Shown one piece after another: positions 1 through 7,444 of a stretch of 9,762 bases of DNA. Both the position numbers and the translations under genes were made by a program. Location: contig CAIVHI010000155.1 in assembly GCA_903905685.1 (NCBI GenBank), positions 1-9,762 of the forward strand, in the 5' to 3' direction. Below the pieces are notes generated by a model that saw nothing but the letters and a program-made list of their open reading frames with translations, ran no database searches and was not told where the DNA came from. Numbering within the stretch: the stretch's first letter is position 1; each line of letters opens with the position of its first letter. This stretch comes from an uncultured Bacteroidota bacterium (GTDB taxonomy: Bacteria > Bacteroidota > Bacteroidia > Chitinophagales > Chitinophagaceae).

Positions 1-1379
1 GCCGACGGATGGGTAGTGGATGACATTACCGAAAAACCAATAAGCGCATCGTTCTGGGAATTCACGGCGATGGAAGGGAAGCCATAGCAATGGCCACCGG
101 TCGCATCATCGATGAGGCAGTTTTGAGCAACCACACCGGTTGTATCTATCTGCCACCACATTATGGAACTGCGGGTTGGGTTCACAGTTGCACTGTAGGG
201 CAAAAACACGGAATGGGATGTCCATAAGGTGCCATTACGGAAAACGAAGTTGTTGATACGGTCATCGTTGGTCTGCAATTTCCGGGTTGTGCCCAACTGC
301 GGTGCAAAGTCGCTACCCGGAGGGGTTGAAGATGTGTATGGATTGTTGGCATAAGAGGAAGAACACCACGCAGTGCTTGAAGTTGGCCATCCCACTTGCG
401 ACATGGAAGGCGAACTGGTGGTACCTGAAATTTTCCATAACTGCAATCGGCCATTGGCGTTATTGTATATTTCGCCTGCATACAGATTGGCTTCCAAAGA
501 ATCGTAGGTGAGGGCGGGACAAATGCTGAAGGAATTGGCCTGCTGAAAAGAAGTATAGGGTGCACCTGTACCGGCAACCATGGCATTGTAATCAATAACG
601 AATACCTCCGCACCCTTTGGGGTATCGTTTACCGCCGAGAAAATATTGCCGGTAATGGCTACCCAGCGGTTGTTGAACCCAACGTTTGGAAAGTCCAACC
701 AGTTGTTCAAGGAAGCATCCACGGAAATGGAATACATGTGCCAAGTGCCCGCCGGATTTGATGATGTGGAAATGGCTATAAATAGCTTTGAGGCCACAAA
801 TGTGCTTGATGCCGGACCTCCATAGTCCGTCACCATTATCCAGACGTTCTTATAGGGGTCGTAATGTACCCTTGGGTCGTAGGCACCACCTATTCCGCCT
901 TCCAAGCTCGACCACCAGTTGTCCAATGTAAGTGCCGATGTAACCAAACCACCGGTACGGTTTTGGATTTTGATTTCATAATTATCGGCAGTCACAACGA
1001 AATTGCCGCTCCCTACCGCGCCATGGGTGTCGGGCGGGATGTTCGTCCCATCAGTAAGGGTAGATTGAAACGTATCATACGGAGAAGCAGAAGCGGGCAA
1101 CTCGATACCTCCTCCGCCAATTGCACCGGCATCAAAAAGAAAAACCTTCGATGGGTCGGGTTCCGGACGGTTGGGATGAAATACAGGACCTTCCGCTTCT
1201 TCCTTAGGCTCAACAGGCTTGCGTTTAGTGGGGTGGGTTTGGAAGTAAAGTGCGGTTTCCGCAAAATTCTGGTCACCCTCATATTTTACCACGCCCATCG
1301 TCCCCGCCGATTGCGACCGAGCTATGGCAGGTAGGCACAACGCGCCACCAAAACAGGCATAAACTATCAGTTTCTTCAT
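1..1379 (-). CDS. Large secreted protein, N-terminal 459 residues (runs off the left edge)
   Basis: Reading the minus strand from the ATG at 1379 gives one uninterrupted frame of 459 codons to base 3, so the gene is open at the window edge. Residues 1-23 form a classical export signal (MKK, a hydrophobic core, then small residues around ARSQS). Residues 40-100 are a proline- and charge-rich linker. From about residue 113 a folded domain starts with PPDTHGAVG, followed by a YDPRVHYDPYKNVW block (168-180), then SNPAGTW (207-213) and DFPNVGF (229-235). This pattern, from memory, is typical of large extracellular proteins with beta-propeller-like repeats in Bacteroidota and other bacteria. There are many aromatic and Ser/Thr/Asn residues and no catalytic motif is visible. 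The C-terminus, where a type IX secretion sorting domain or adhesion repeats might sit, is outside the window. Function is unknown. Export is well supported; an extracellular or surface role is inferred. Confidence 0.85.
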   Translation of the reverse strand, partial: MKKLIVYACFGGALCLPAIARSQSAGTMGVVKYEGDQNFAETALYFQTHPTKRKPVEPKEEAEGPVFHPNRPEPDPSKVFLFDAGAIGGGGIELPASASPYDTFQSTLTDGTNIPPDTHGAVGSGNFVVTADNYEIKIQNRTGGLVTSALTLDNWWSSLEGGIGGAYDPRVHYDPYKNVWIMVTDYGGPASSTFVASKLFIAISTSSNPAGTWHMYSISVDASLNNWLDFPNVGFNNRWVAITGNIFSAVNDTPKGAEVFVIDYNAMVAGTGAPYTSFQQANSFSICPALTYDSLEANLYAGEIYNNANGRLQLWKISGTTSSPSMSQVGWPTSSTAWCSSSYANNPYTSSTPPGSDFAPQLGTTRKLQTNDDRINNFVFRNGTLWTSHSVFLPYSATVNPTRSSIMWWQIDTTGVVAQNCLIDDATGGHCYGFPSIAVNSQNDALIGFSVMSSTTHPS

Positions 1380-1414
1380 GGTTGTATTTGTAATTCTGTT
1401 GTGTTTCACCAACT

Positions 1415-1422
1415 CAAAGGTA
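1415..1422 (-). promoter_or_regulatory. Candidate -7 promoter element of the secreted-protein gene
   Basis: The minus strand reads TACCTTTG, a perfect match to the Bacteroidota -7 consensus TAnnTTTG. It lies 35 bases before the ATG at 1379, within an AT-rich leader. No convincing -33 TTG lies at the usual 19-21 base spacing (the nearest TTG is about 26 bases away), so the call rests on the -7 box and its position. Confidence 0.5.
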
Positions 1423-1489
1423 TAAAATTATTCTATTTTTTCATTTCTCAATCGGATAACCTCCTCGGAAAGCGAAAAAAACGCACATT

Positions 1490-1508
1490 AAAATGGGGTT
1501 TCACCCCA
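1490..1508 (-). terminator. Probable intrinsic terminator of the C1 peptidase gene
   Basis: On the minus strand TGGGGT (1508-1503), a GAA loop and ACCCCA (1499-1494) form a perfect 6-bp hairpin, followed by TTTT (1493-1490). It starts 31 bases after the TAG stop of the peptidase gene and lies before the promoter of the downstream secreted-protein gene, where a terminator would be expected. The T-run is short, so termination may be partial. Confidence 0.55.
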
Positions 1509-1538
1509 ATTTCAAGTATTTGCCGGCAACGCCCACAA

Positions 1539-2867
1539 CTAGAATTCGCGCGAAGTGCCCAAGTTCAGCTTATTGCGCACTTCGGTGGTCAGGCCGCCTT
1601 TGTGGAGCAGGATGGTAGTGGTTTTATACTTTACATAAGTCTTGCTCATGTAGATGTAACCGCCATATCGGCCGCAATTGGCCCACGAGTTTTTGATTTT
1701 ATAGTACTTCTTGTGGTTCTGGTCTTCGGCCAGCCCTACGATGTGCATGGCATGGTCGTCGGTGGTCTCAGAGTTGTTGAGGGCACGCTGGCGCAACTCG
1801 GGAGAAATGTAGCGTTCGAAGTGCGGCCCGCGAAAGATGTCGTCGCGTTCCCGCTCGGTCATCTCATCCATGCTTTTTTCGGGCACAATGGCAAGCCCCT
1901 CGTAGCCGCTGAAGTAGGGCTCTGAAATGTCTCCCTCCCATACCACGCTGAACCCTTTGGACAGTGCATGGTCTATGATGTCGGTGAGGTCGTCCATCTT
2001 CACATTGTATACCCGGTTGAACGACCAGTTGTCGGGCACTTCCAGCATGATTTTCTTGTAGGTGGGCTTATTGTTGAACGATGCCAGCTCTATGTAGTCT
2101 TCGGGGTGGATGCATACCGCACGCTTGGCAAAACCGTCGGGCGTATAATTATGTCCATCAAAATTGAACTTGTCGGGGGCATTGCCGATGAATGAGGCCA
2201 TGATGGCTTCAAACGCAGCCCGCCAGTCGTGAGCCAAGGTACTGTGCGGGTCTTCAAGGACGCGGTCGAGCAAGTGATGCAGGGCATCCGTCATCTCTGC
2301 TATCTTCTCGCCGGTGACGTGTATTTCAGTCCCCGGATACACATAATCGGGCATGGCGCCATAAAGGGCATACATGTTCAACACGTCGTGAATTTCGCCA
2401 CCCTCGCCCCAAGCCATTGCACCATGCATCCTCAAATAGCTCTCGGCACGTTCCTTCAGGGCGCACCGCAGGCTATATACGTTGGAAAGGTCATAAGGTT
2501 TCTTGCCGCGCCGCATCATCTCGGTCTCCAAAAAGGAATTGGTGGCATAACTCCAGCAGCTACCGGTACCCTCTTGATGTTTCACGGAGGTGTGCTCCAA
2601 CTTCACGAGGTCATTGAAGTAGAAGCGGGTTTGGTCTACCGGGTGGCCGTGATCGTTTTTGGCGAACCGCTCCATGAGTTCATCACGGTCGTAATAGGCA
2701 TTTTGGGCGATCGACGGTAAACCAACCAACGATAAGGCTATGGCAGGAATCAGCACGCGAACGGATTTCAGGACAACCCTTGCCCACATATTTACAACCG
2801 TTGCCCTTCCTTTTATATTGTGCTTCTTCATCGTGCTGCCGTAATTCCCGCCGGAGTGCTTCGTCAT
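1539..2867 (-). CDS. Secreted C1-family cysteine peptidase (bleomycin hydrolase/aminopeptidase C-like)
   Basis: The 442-residue frame encodes a papain-fold peptidase of the bleomycin hydrolase/PepC group. The active site is complete: oxyanion Gln98 six residues before nucleophile Cys104 (GTGSCWSYATNSFLETE), catalytic His372 (DDHAMHIVGL) and Asn393 (IKNSW). A long insertion between Cys and His (about 105-365), with GGEIHDVLNMYALYG at 156-170, is the layout of the bleomycin hydrolase group rather than of plain papains. Unlike cytosolic PepC, a hydrophobic stretch (about 36-54, ending PSIAQ) looks like a signal peptide, so the enzyme is probably periplasmic or exported. The start is uncertain. 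ATG at 2867 is the longest; ATG at 2831 (MKKHN) and ATG at 2789 (MWARVV) give more normal signal-peptide lengths. The 2867 start would leave a leader of only about 14 bases after the candidate promoter at 2887-2918. Role: peptide trimming or degradation in the envelope, inferred. The stop is TAG. Confidence 0.9.
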   Translation of the reverse strand: MTKHSGGNYGSTMKKHNIKGRATVVNMWARVVLKSVRVLIPAIALSLVGLPSIAQNAYYDRDELMERFAKNDHGHPVDQTRFYFNDLVKLEHTSVKHQEGTGSCWSYATNSFLETEMMRRGKKPYDLSNVYSLRCALKERAESYLRMHGAMAWGEGGEIHDVLNMYALYGAMPDYVYPGTEIHVTGEKIAEMTDALHHLLDRVLEDPHSTLAHDWRAAFEAIMASFIGNAPDKFNFDGHNYTPDGFAKRAVCIHPEDYIELASFNNKPTYKKIMLEVPDNWSFNRVYNVKMDDLTDIIDHALSKGFSVVWEGDISEPYFSGYEGLAIVPEKSMDEMTERERDDIFRGPHFERYISPELRQRALNNSETTDDHAMHIVGLAEDQNHKKYYKIKNSWANCGRYGGYIYMSKTYVKYKTTTILLHKGGLTTEVRNKLNLGTSREF

Positions 2868-2886
2868 TTTGGATAAGTCGATTTTA

Positions 2887-2918
2887 CAAATGTAAGGAAC
2901 GACCCGTTAAATCTGCAA
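2887..2918 (-). promoter_or_regulatory. Candidate Bacteroidota promoter of the peptidase gene
   Basis: The minus strand carries a -33 TTG (2918-2916) and a -7 TACATTTG (2894-2887) separated by 21 bases, close to the TTTG/N19-21/TAnnTTTG arrangement known for the Bacteroidota housekeeping sigma factor. The predicted transcription start is near 2880, 13-50 bases before the two upstream candidate start codons. It lies in the 193-base divergent region shared with prfB; nothing else is recognised there. Confidence 0.6.
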
Positions 2919-3044
2919 CCACAGCGCCAACTTGCAGATGCAATGGGCGATTGCAACCCTTGGCAAGTCACCACAATTCGTTAATTGCTCGCCGATTTCG
3001 AAATATGGCCACCCTTGCGCTGTCGGTCTGTGTCTGCATTAAAC

Positions 3045-3052
3045 TACCTTTG
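3045..3052 (+). promoter_or_regulatory. Candidate -7 element of prfB, almost touching the start codon
   Basis: TACCTTTG is a perfect TAnnTTTG match ending only 8 bases before the prfB ATG at 3061. If used, transcription would begin at about 3057-3061, giving a leaderless or nearly leaderless mRNA. No clear -33 TTG lies at 19-21 bases upstream, so the box alone is suggestive. Confidence 0.45.
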
Positions 3053-3060
3053 CGCATCAT

Positions 3061-4149
3061 ATGACTCTGGAGCAACTAAAGGAAATGCGGGAACGCGTGC
3101 AGCATTTGCGTCGCTACCTCAAAATAGAAGACCGTGCGGCAAAGGTGGAGCAGGACAAGCAGCTCACGCTGGCTCCCGGCTTTTGGAACGACAACGCCCG
3201 CGCAACAGCCATCCTCAAGGAAATAAAGATTGACGAGTACTGGATGGGTCTCTACGACCGCATGAATGCGGATGTCGAAGACTTCGCGGTGCTGTTCGAG
3301 TTTTGGAAGGAGGGCGAGGCTTCGGAAGTCGAGGTGGTGGAAGCCCATGCAGCCGCCATCAAAGCACTCGACGAACTGGAGTTCAAATCGACCCTCAATC
3401 AGCCCGAGGACGAAATGCCGGGTGTGCTGGTCATCAACAGTGGCGCGGGCGGCACCGAAAGCCAAGACTGGGCAGAAATGCTGCTGCGCATGTACCGCAT
3501 GTATGGCGACCGCCAAGGCTGGAAGGTGAGCGAGATAGATGTGCAGTATGGCGATGGCGCCGGCATCAAACAGGCCACGCTGGAATTTGACGGGCCGTTT
3601 GCCTATGGACTGCTGAAGGCCGAAAGCGGGGTGCACCGCTTGGTGCGCATCTCGCCATTCGACTCCAACGCCCGCCGACACACTTCGTTCGCATCGGTAT
3701 TCGTATATCCGCTGATTGACGACACCATTGATATACAGGTTAGTCCGGCCGACATAGAATGGTCTTTCTATCGCTCGGGCGGCAGTGGCGGACAGAATGT
3801 GAACAAGGTGGAAACGGCGGTGCGCATCAAGCACATCCCCTCGGGAATCATTGTGGAGTGCCAACAGGCGCGCACTCAAGGCGAAAACCGCGAAAAAGCG
3901 CTGACGATGCTGAAAAGCCGGCTGTATGAGGAAGAACTGCGCAAGCGCCAAGAGGCCCTTAATGCCGCCAACTCCAACAAAAAGAAGATTGAATGGGGGT
4001 CCCAAATCCGCTCCTACGTGTTTCACCCCTATAAGATGATTAAGGACCACCGCACGGGTTATGAAGTGGGCAATGTGCAACCCGTTATGGACGGCGAGCT
4101 CGACGACTTCATCAAAGCCTACCTCATGCAGACCGAACCCGCCGAATAA
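3061..4149 (+). CDS. prfB: Peptide chain release factor 2
   Basis: This 362-residue protein recognises UAA and UGA in the ribosomal A site and triggers peptide release. Family hallmarks are complete: an N-terminal helical domain (1-110), the SGAGGTESQDWAEML block (127-141), the stop-codon reading tripeptide SPF (198-200), which distinguishes RF2 from RF1, and the peptidyl-hydrolysis loop GGSGGQNVNKVET (240-251) with GGQ at 243-245. IEWGSQIRSYV (310-320) and DGELDDF (344-350) match the RF2 C-terminus. Length is near the usual 365. In many bacteria an in-frame UGA at about codon 26 forces an autoregulatory +1 frameshift. Here the equivalent place (LRRYL, 16-20) continues as CTC AAA (3118-3123), so the gene is one continuous frame. 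Followed after 55 bases by an ABC exporter gene on the same strand. Confidence 0.97.
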   Translation: MTLEQLKEMRERVQHLRRYLKIEDRAAKVEQDKQLTLAPGFWNDNARATAILKEIKIDEYWMGLYDRMNADVEDFAVLFEFWKEGEASEVEVVEAHAAAIKALDELEFKSTLNQPEDEMPGVLVINSGAGGTESQDWAEMLLRMYRMYGDRQGWKVSEIDVQYGDGAGIKQATLEFDGPFAYGLLKAESGVHRLVRISPFDSNARRHTSFASVFVYPLIDDTIDIQVSPADIEWSFYRSGGSGGQNVNKVETAVRIKHIPSGIIVECQQARTQGENREKALTMLKSRLYEEELRKRQEALNAANSNKKKIEWGSQIRSYVFHPYKMIKDHRTGYEVGNVQPVMDGELDDFIKAYLMQTEPAE

Positions 4150-4204
4150 CGTTTTTTTACCCCCTACCCTACGCCACTCCGAAAAGCAAGCACCCGAAAG
4201 GTAT

Positions 4205-5983
4205 ATGACTGAGGTCAAGAAGAAAGCATTGGATTTGAAACTGCTCGTGCGATTGTTCGCCTTCAGCGCACCTTATAAAAGGACGCTGTATTTCGCCATG
4301 ACGCTATCTATAGTACTGGCAGTCATTACACCGTTGCGGCCGAGGCTGATAGAAATGTCGGTAGACAAATTCATAGCCAACAAAGACCTGCACGGACTGC
4401 TCATGTTGGGTGTTTTCCAGATGGTGATGCTGCTGGTAGAGACCGGCCTGCGCTTCTGGTTCATGTACCGCATCAACTGGCTGGGGCAAACGGTGGTTAA
4501 CGACATCCGCACCACGGTATTCAAAAAAATACTGAATCAGGACATCGCCTTTTTCGATAAGACCCCCATAGGCACGCTCACCACCCGCACCATCAACGAC
4601 ATAGAATCGGTGAACGACATTTTTTCGGAGGGCTTCATATCGATAGTCGCCGACCTGCTGACCATCCTATCCATCATAGGGGTAATGCTCTACTCCGACT
4701 GGCGGCTGACACTGGTATGCCTCACGGCTTTCCCACTGCTGATACTGGCTACGTGGTGGTTTAAAGAGGAAGTGAACAAGTCGTTTCAACGGGTGCGCAA
4801 TGCGGTTGCTGCGCTCAATGCGTTTGTGCAGGAACACCTGCAGGGGATGCAGTTGGTGCAAGCCTTTGTGGCCGAGAACCGTGAACTCCGCAAGTTCGAC
4901 GCCATAAACACGGAGCACCGCGACGCCAACATCAAGGGCATCTTTGCCTACTCGGTGTTCTTCCCCATTGTGGACATCATTTTGGCCATATCGCTGGGGC
5001 TGCTGGTTTGGTATGGTGCGGTGCGCATCATTCACCTGCACACCACGCAGGGCGTGATTGTGTCTTTCGTGATGTACCTCAACCTACTGTTCCGTCCGCT
5101 GCGCATGATGGCCGACAAATTCAATGTGCTGCAAATGGGTCTGGTGGCCGGCGACCGCGTGTTTGCCGTGCTCGACAGCACCGAGAACCACTTGTCACGC
5201 GAAGACGCAGCCGGATATTCGGCAACCCCTACGGGCGTCAAAACCATTGCGGGCGACATCAGGTTTGAAGACGTGCGCTTCAGCTACAAGCCGGGCGTGC
5301 CGGTGCTCAAGGGCATATCGTTCCACATCCCGGCCGGCAAAACCATGGCCGTGGTGGGGCATACCGGTGCCGGTAAGACCTCACTCATCAGCATCCTGAA
5401 CCGGCTGTATGAAATTGAGGGCGGCTCCATAAAGATTGACGGCAAAGACATCAAGGAATATGACGTGCACGAACTGCGCAGCCACATAGGCATCGTGTTG
5501 CAAGACGTATTCCTGTTCTCGGGCACCATTGCCGACAACATATCGATGCGCAACCCTGAGATAGACCGCGACAGCATTGTGCACGTATGCCAAATGCTGG
5601 GCATCCACAACTTCATCATGTCGCTACCCGGCAACTACGATTTCGACATCATGGAGCGGGGCAACAACATCTCCCAAGGGCAGCGGCAGCTCCTCTCCTT
5701 CGCCCGCGCCCTGCTCTACGACCCCTCCGTACTCATTCTGGACGAAGCCACCTCCAGCGTAGACAGCGAAAGCGAGCAGCTCATTCAGCACGCCATCGAC
5801 ACGCTGATACAGGGCCGCACCTCTATCGTCATTGCCCACCGCCTCAGCACCGTGCGCAAAGCCGATGAAATCATCGTGATGGACCACGGCCACATCACTG
5901 AGCGCGGCAACCACGAAAACCTGATAGCCGCCAAAGGGGCGTATTTTGAGTTGTATACGGCAGTGGAGAAGGTGGCGGGGTGA
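4205..5983 (+). CDS. ABC exporter half-transporter (fused permease and ATPase)
   Basis: The 592-residue protein has an N-terminal six-helix exporter domain and a C-terminal ATPase. It should work as a homo- or heterodimer in the inner membrane, driving export of a lipid, drug or peptide; the substrate cannot be told. Hydrophobic segments lie at about 27-44, 62-88, 144-164, 168-186, 247-273 and 284-301. The ATPase has Walker A GHTGAGKT (385-392), a Q-loop Gln433 (VLQDVFLFSGTI), a signature ISQGQ (489-493) in place of LSGGQ, Walker B VLILDE (509-514) with catalytic Glu514, D-loop SSVD and switch His545 (IAHRLSTV). All residues needed for hydrolysis are present, so this half is not degenerate. 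The SQGQ signature is, from memory, common in the multidrug/lipid exporter subgroup with subunits like YheI/YheH. An earlier in-frame ATG at 4061 lies inside prfB; ATG 4205, 55 bases after the prfB stop, gives the natural N-terminus. No promoter is seen in the gap, so co-transcription with prfB is likely. Confidence 0.95.
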   Translation: MTEVKKKALDLKLLVRLFAFSAPYKRTLYFAMTLSIVLAVITPLRPRLIEMSVDKFIANKDLHGLLMLGVFQMVMLLVETGLRFWFMYRINWLGQTVVNDIRTTVFKKILNQDIAFFDKTPIGTLTTRTINDIESVNDIFSEGFISIVADLLTILSIIGVMLYSDWRLTLVCLTAFPLLILATWWFKEEVNKSFQRVRNAVAALNAFVQEHLQGMQLVQAFVAENRELRKFDAINTEHRDANIKGIFAYSVFFPIVDIILAISLGLLVWYGAVRIIHLHTTQGVIVSFVMYLNLLFRPLRMMADKFNVLQMGLVAGDRVFAVLDSTENHLSREDAAGYSATPTGVKTIAGDIRFEDVRFSYKPGVPVLKGISFHIPAGKTMAVVGHTGAGKTSLISILNRLYEIEGGSIKIDGKDIKEYDVHELRSHIGIVLQDVFLFSGTIADNISMRNPEIDRDSIVHVCQMLGIHNFIMSLPGNYDFDIMERGNNISQGQRQLLSFARALLYDPSVLILDEATSSVDSESEQLIQHAIDTLIQGRTSIVIAHRLSTVRKADEIIVMDHGHITERGNHENLIAAKGAYFELYTAVEKVAG

Positions 5984-6080
5984 GGAAGGTGTTTACACAT
6001 CTAGGGAAACACAACCGCGACTGAAACTATTTTATGTGGCCTCTGCTTCACGTTATCGGTCTGGGGCGGGAAAGAAATCC

Positions 6081-6088
6081 TACCTTTA
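6081..6088 (+). promoter_or_regulatory. Weak candidate -7 element before the EEP gene
   Basis: TACCTTTA differs from TAnnTTTG at the last base and lies 64 bases before the ATG at 6153, in the 169-base gap after the ABC exporter. No -33 element at good spacing was found. Nothing else is recognised in this gap. The call is tentative and based on resemblance and position. Confidence 0.3.
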
Positions 6089-6152
6089 CATTTCGGAGCG
6101 TGGGTTGATCGGGCCTGTCAAGCGGCAAGGGCATACATTAAGAAGGTTGCTA

Positions 6153-6998
6153 ATGGTTAATGTGGTGTTTTGGAATTTAAATCAAAGAGGTAACGGTTTT
6201 TGCCCTACGCTCAAAAGCATTGCCCACAATGCAGATATTTTGCTTTTGGCAGAGTCGAAAATGTCGGATGATGAAGTTAAGGTTTGTGTTGGGTTAGATA
6301 GAGTACCCTACAAATCGGACTTTGATGCAAAAGAATTTACCCCAAAACTTTATGCCAGAACATCTGCCGTAACGATTGAACATTACAGTTCATCCCCGTC
6401 AAAAAGATTGGTGTTCTACCTGCTGGATACCAAGGAATTCGGTGAAATCATAATTGGTGGAATACACTTTCCCAGTAAGGCGACCTATCATGGACAAACA
6501 CAACTCAGTTTCGCAAACAATTACTCCAAATGGGTTTCTGAAGTAGAGCAGCAACGGAAGCACAGAAGAACCATATTGTTCGGGGATTTCAACATGAACC
6601 CTTTTGAGCAAGGCATGATAGAACCTCAAGCCTTTAATGCAACGCTATCCTACGATATCGCAAAATCAGAGACACGTACGTCACATTACGAGCGCTTTCC
6701 TTACTTCTATAACCCTATGTAGAATTGGCTGGGCAATCGGGCATTCCATTCCGGCAAACCGAAATTGCCCGGCACATTATTCCACAAAACTACTGCCGAT
6801 GTAACACAGATATATTGGAACGTATATGACAAGGTAATAGTGAGACCTGCAATAATGGACTCAATTGATTATGCAGCGCTTCAAATCCACGAAGCAATTC
6901 CAAATTTTATGTTGATGGAAAAAGACTTTGACAGCATCCCGGACAACTTTACCGACCATCAGCCAATTTCATTTACACTACAAATCTCGCAGCCATGA
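6153..6998 (+). pseudogene. Endonuclease/exonuclease/phosphatase (EEP) family protein split by an in-frame TAG
   Basis: From ATG 6153 the frame encodes an EEP-fold protein, a family of Mg-dependent phosphodiesterases (DNase I, ExoIII, sphingomyelinase-like). Visible motifs are WNLN (7-10), AES with metal-binding Glu34, GGIHFPSK with His105 (102-109) and GDFNMNP with Asp145/Asn147 (144-150). The frame stops at TAG 6720-6722 after 189 codons. The same frame then runs on, without another stop, to TGA 6996-6998: it begins NWLGNRAFH and ends with the conserved terminal DH.P motif (DHQP, 268-271). Continuity on both sides shows one ancestral 281-residue gene. The context NPM*NW suggests TGG (Trp) became TAG. 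The truncated product lacks the terminal catalytic His, so it should be inactive unless the stop is read through. Base composition is clearly AT-richer than prfB or amn, suggesting acquisition. Its 3' end overlaps the next gene by ATGA. The start at 6153 was chosen because upstream codons do not resemble the family. Confidence 0.8.
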
Positions 6999-7444
6999 CC
7001 GTAATCGACATAGCAAGTCTGCTACCCGACCCCGACAAGGACAGCTATGAGAAATTGAAAAGAGAGCACCCTTTCATTATCCTCACACGATATGGACAGG
7101 CCATTTGCGAAAAATATCCGGGCAAACTTGACGGCATAATTACCGAATCGGCCGACACGTCCGGCAACGGGTTGATCGGCTACGCCTTCTACATTTCAGC
7201 TGCAATCGGCAAAGGTTACAGTTACCGATTGCTGGAAGTCTCCCCAACCACCATTGATATGTATCCTCTGAAAGTGACGCTTTTCGAGAAACACCCACAG
7301 GTTCTTCCGGAGGCAAGCACTCCCATTGAATTTGAAAACCTGCTCAATACCGTTATTAGAATGGGATTCACCCAAACCCTCCTCATGAACTTGGTATCGC
7401 AGGTTGACCTTTACAGGGAATCAAGGAACCCGAAAATGGATTGA
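6995..7444 (+). CDS. Unrecognised 149-residue protein coupled to the EEP gene
   Basis: The ATG overlaps the TGA of the EEP frame (ATGA, 6995-6998), an arrangement that normally reflects translational coupling and functional partnership. The protein begins MTVIDIASLLPDPDKDSYEKL and is soluble: no signal peptide or membrane segment. It reads as a mixed alpha/beta domain with a Gly-rich stretch (TSGNGLIGYAFYISAAIGKG, about 55-74) and a predicted amphipathic C-terminal helix (about 112-135). I recognise no named family and no catalytic motif. It ends with TGA directly abutting the next ATG at 7445. Like the EEP gene it is AT-richer than the flanking core genes. A role as partner, regulator or immunity protein of the nuclease-like gene is only inferred from linkage. 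Confidence 0.75.
   Translation: MTVIDIASLLPDPDKDSYEKLKREHPFIILTRYGQAICEKYPGKLDGIITESADTSGNGLIGYAFYISAAIGKGYSYRLLEVSPTTIDMYPLKVTLFEKHPQVLPEASTPIEFENLLNTVIRMGFTQTLLMNLVSQVDLYRESRNPKMD

Noticed and set aside
182..613. A 143-codon minus-strand open frame
   Set aside because: It is an alternative frame within the same secreted-protein gene; the frame starting at 1379 remains open through this region and carries the recognisable domain motifs.
864..1334. A 156-codon plus-strand open frame
   Set aside because: It lies antisense to the N-terminal part of the secreted-protein gene, whose 459-codon frame is continuous with a signal peptide.
2229..2720. A 163-codon plus-strand open frame inside the C1 peptidase gene
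   Set aside because: It is antisense to the peptidase region containing the catalytic Cys and has no independent support.
4158..4171. A 14-base C-rich string (TACCCCCTACCCTA) that recurs at 9645-9658
   Set aside because: Low-complexity match between unrelated gaps without flanking similarity or repeat structure; probably chance.
3076..4218. A 380-codon minus-strand open frame covering prfB
   Set aside because: It is the antisense shadow of a clearly recognised prfB; its Val/His/Phe-rich composition matches antisense translation of a GC-rich gene and it shows no motif.
5989..6012. GTGTTT ... AAACAC inverted repeat just after the ABC exporter stop, considered as a terminator
   Set aside because: The stem is AT-rich with a 12-base loop and no T-run follows; too weak to call.
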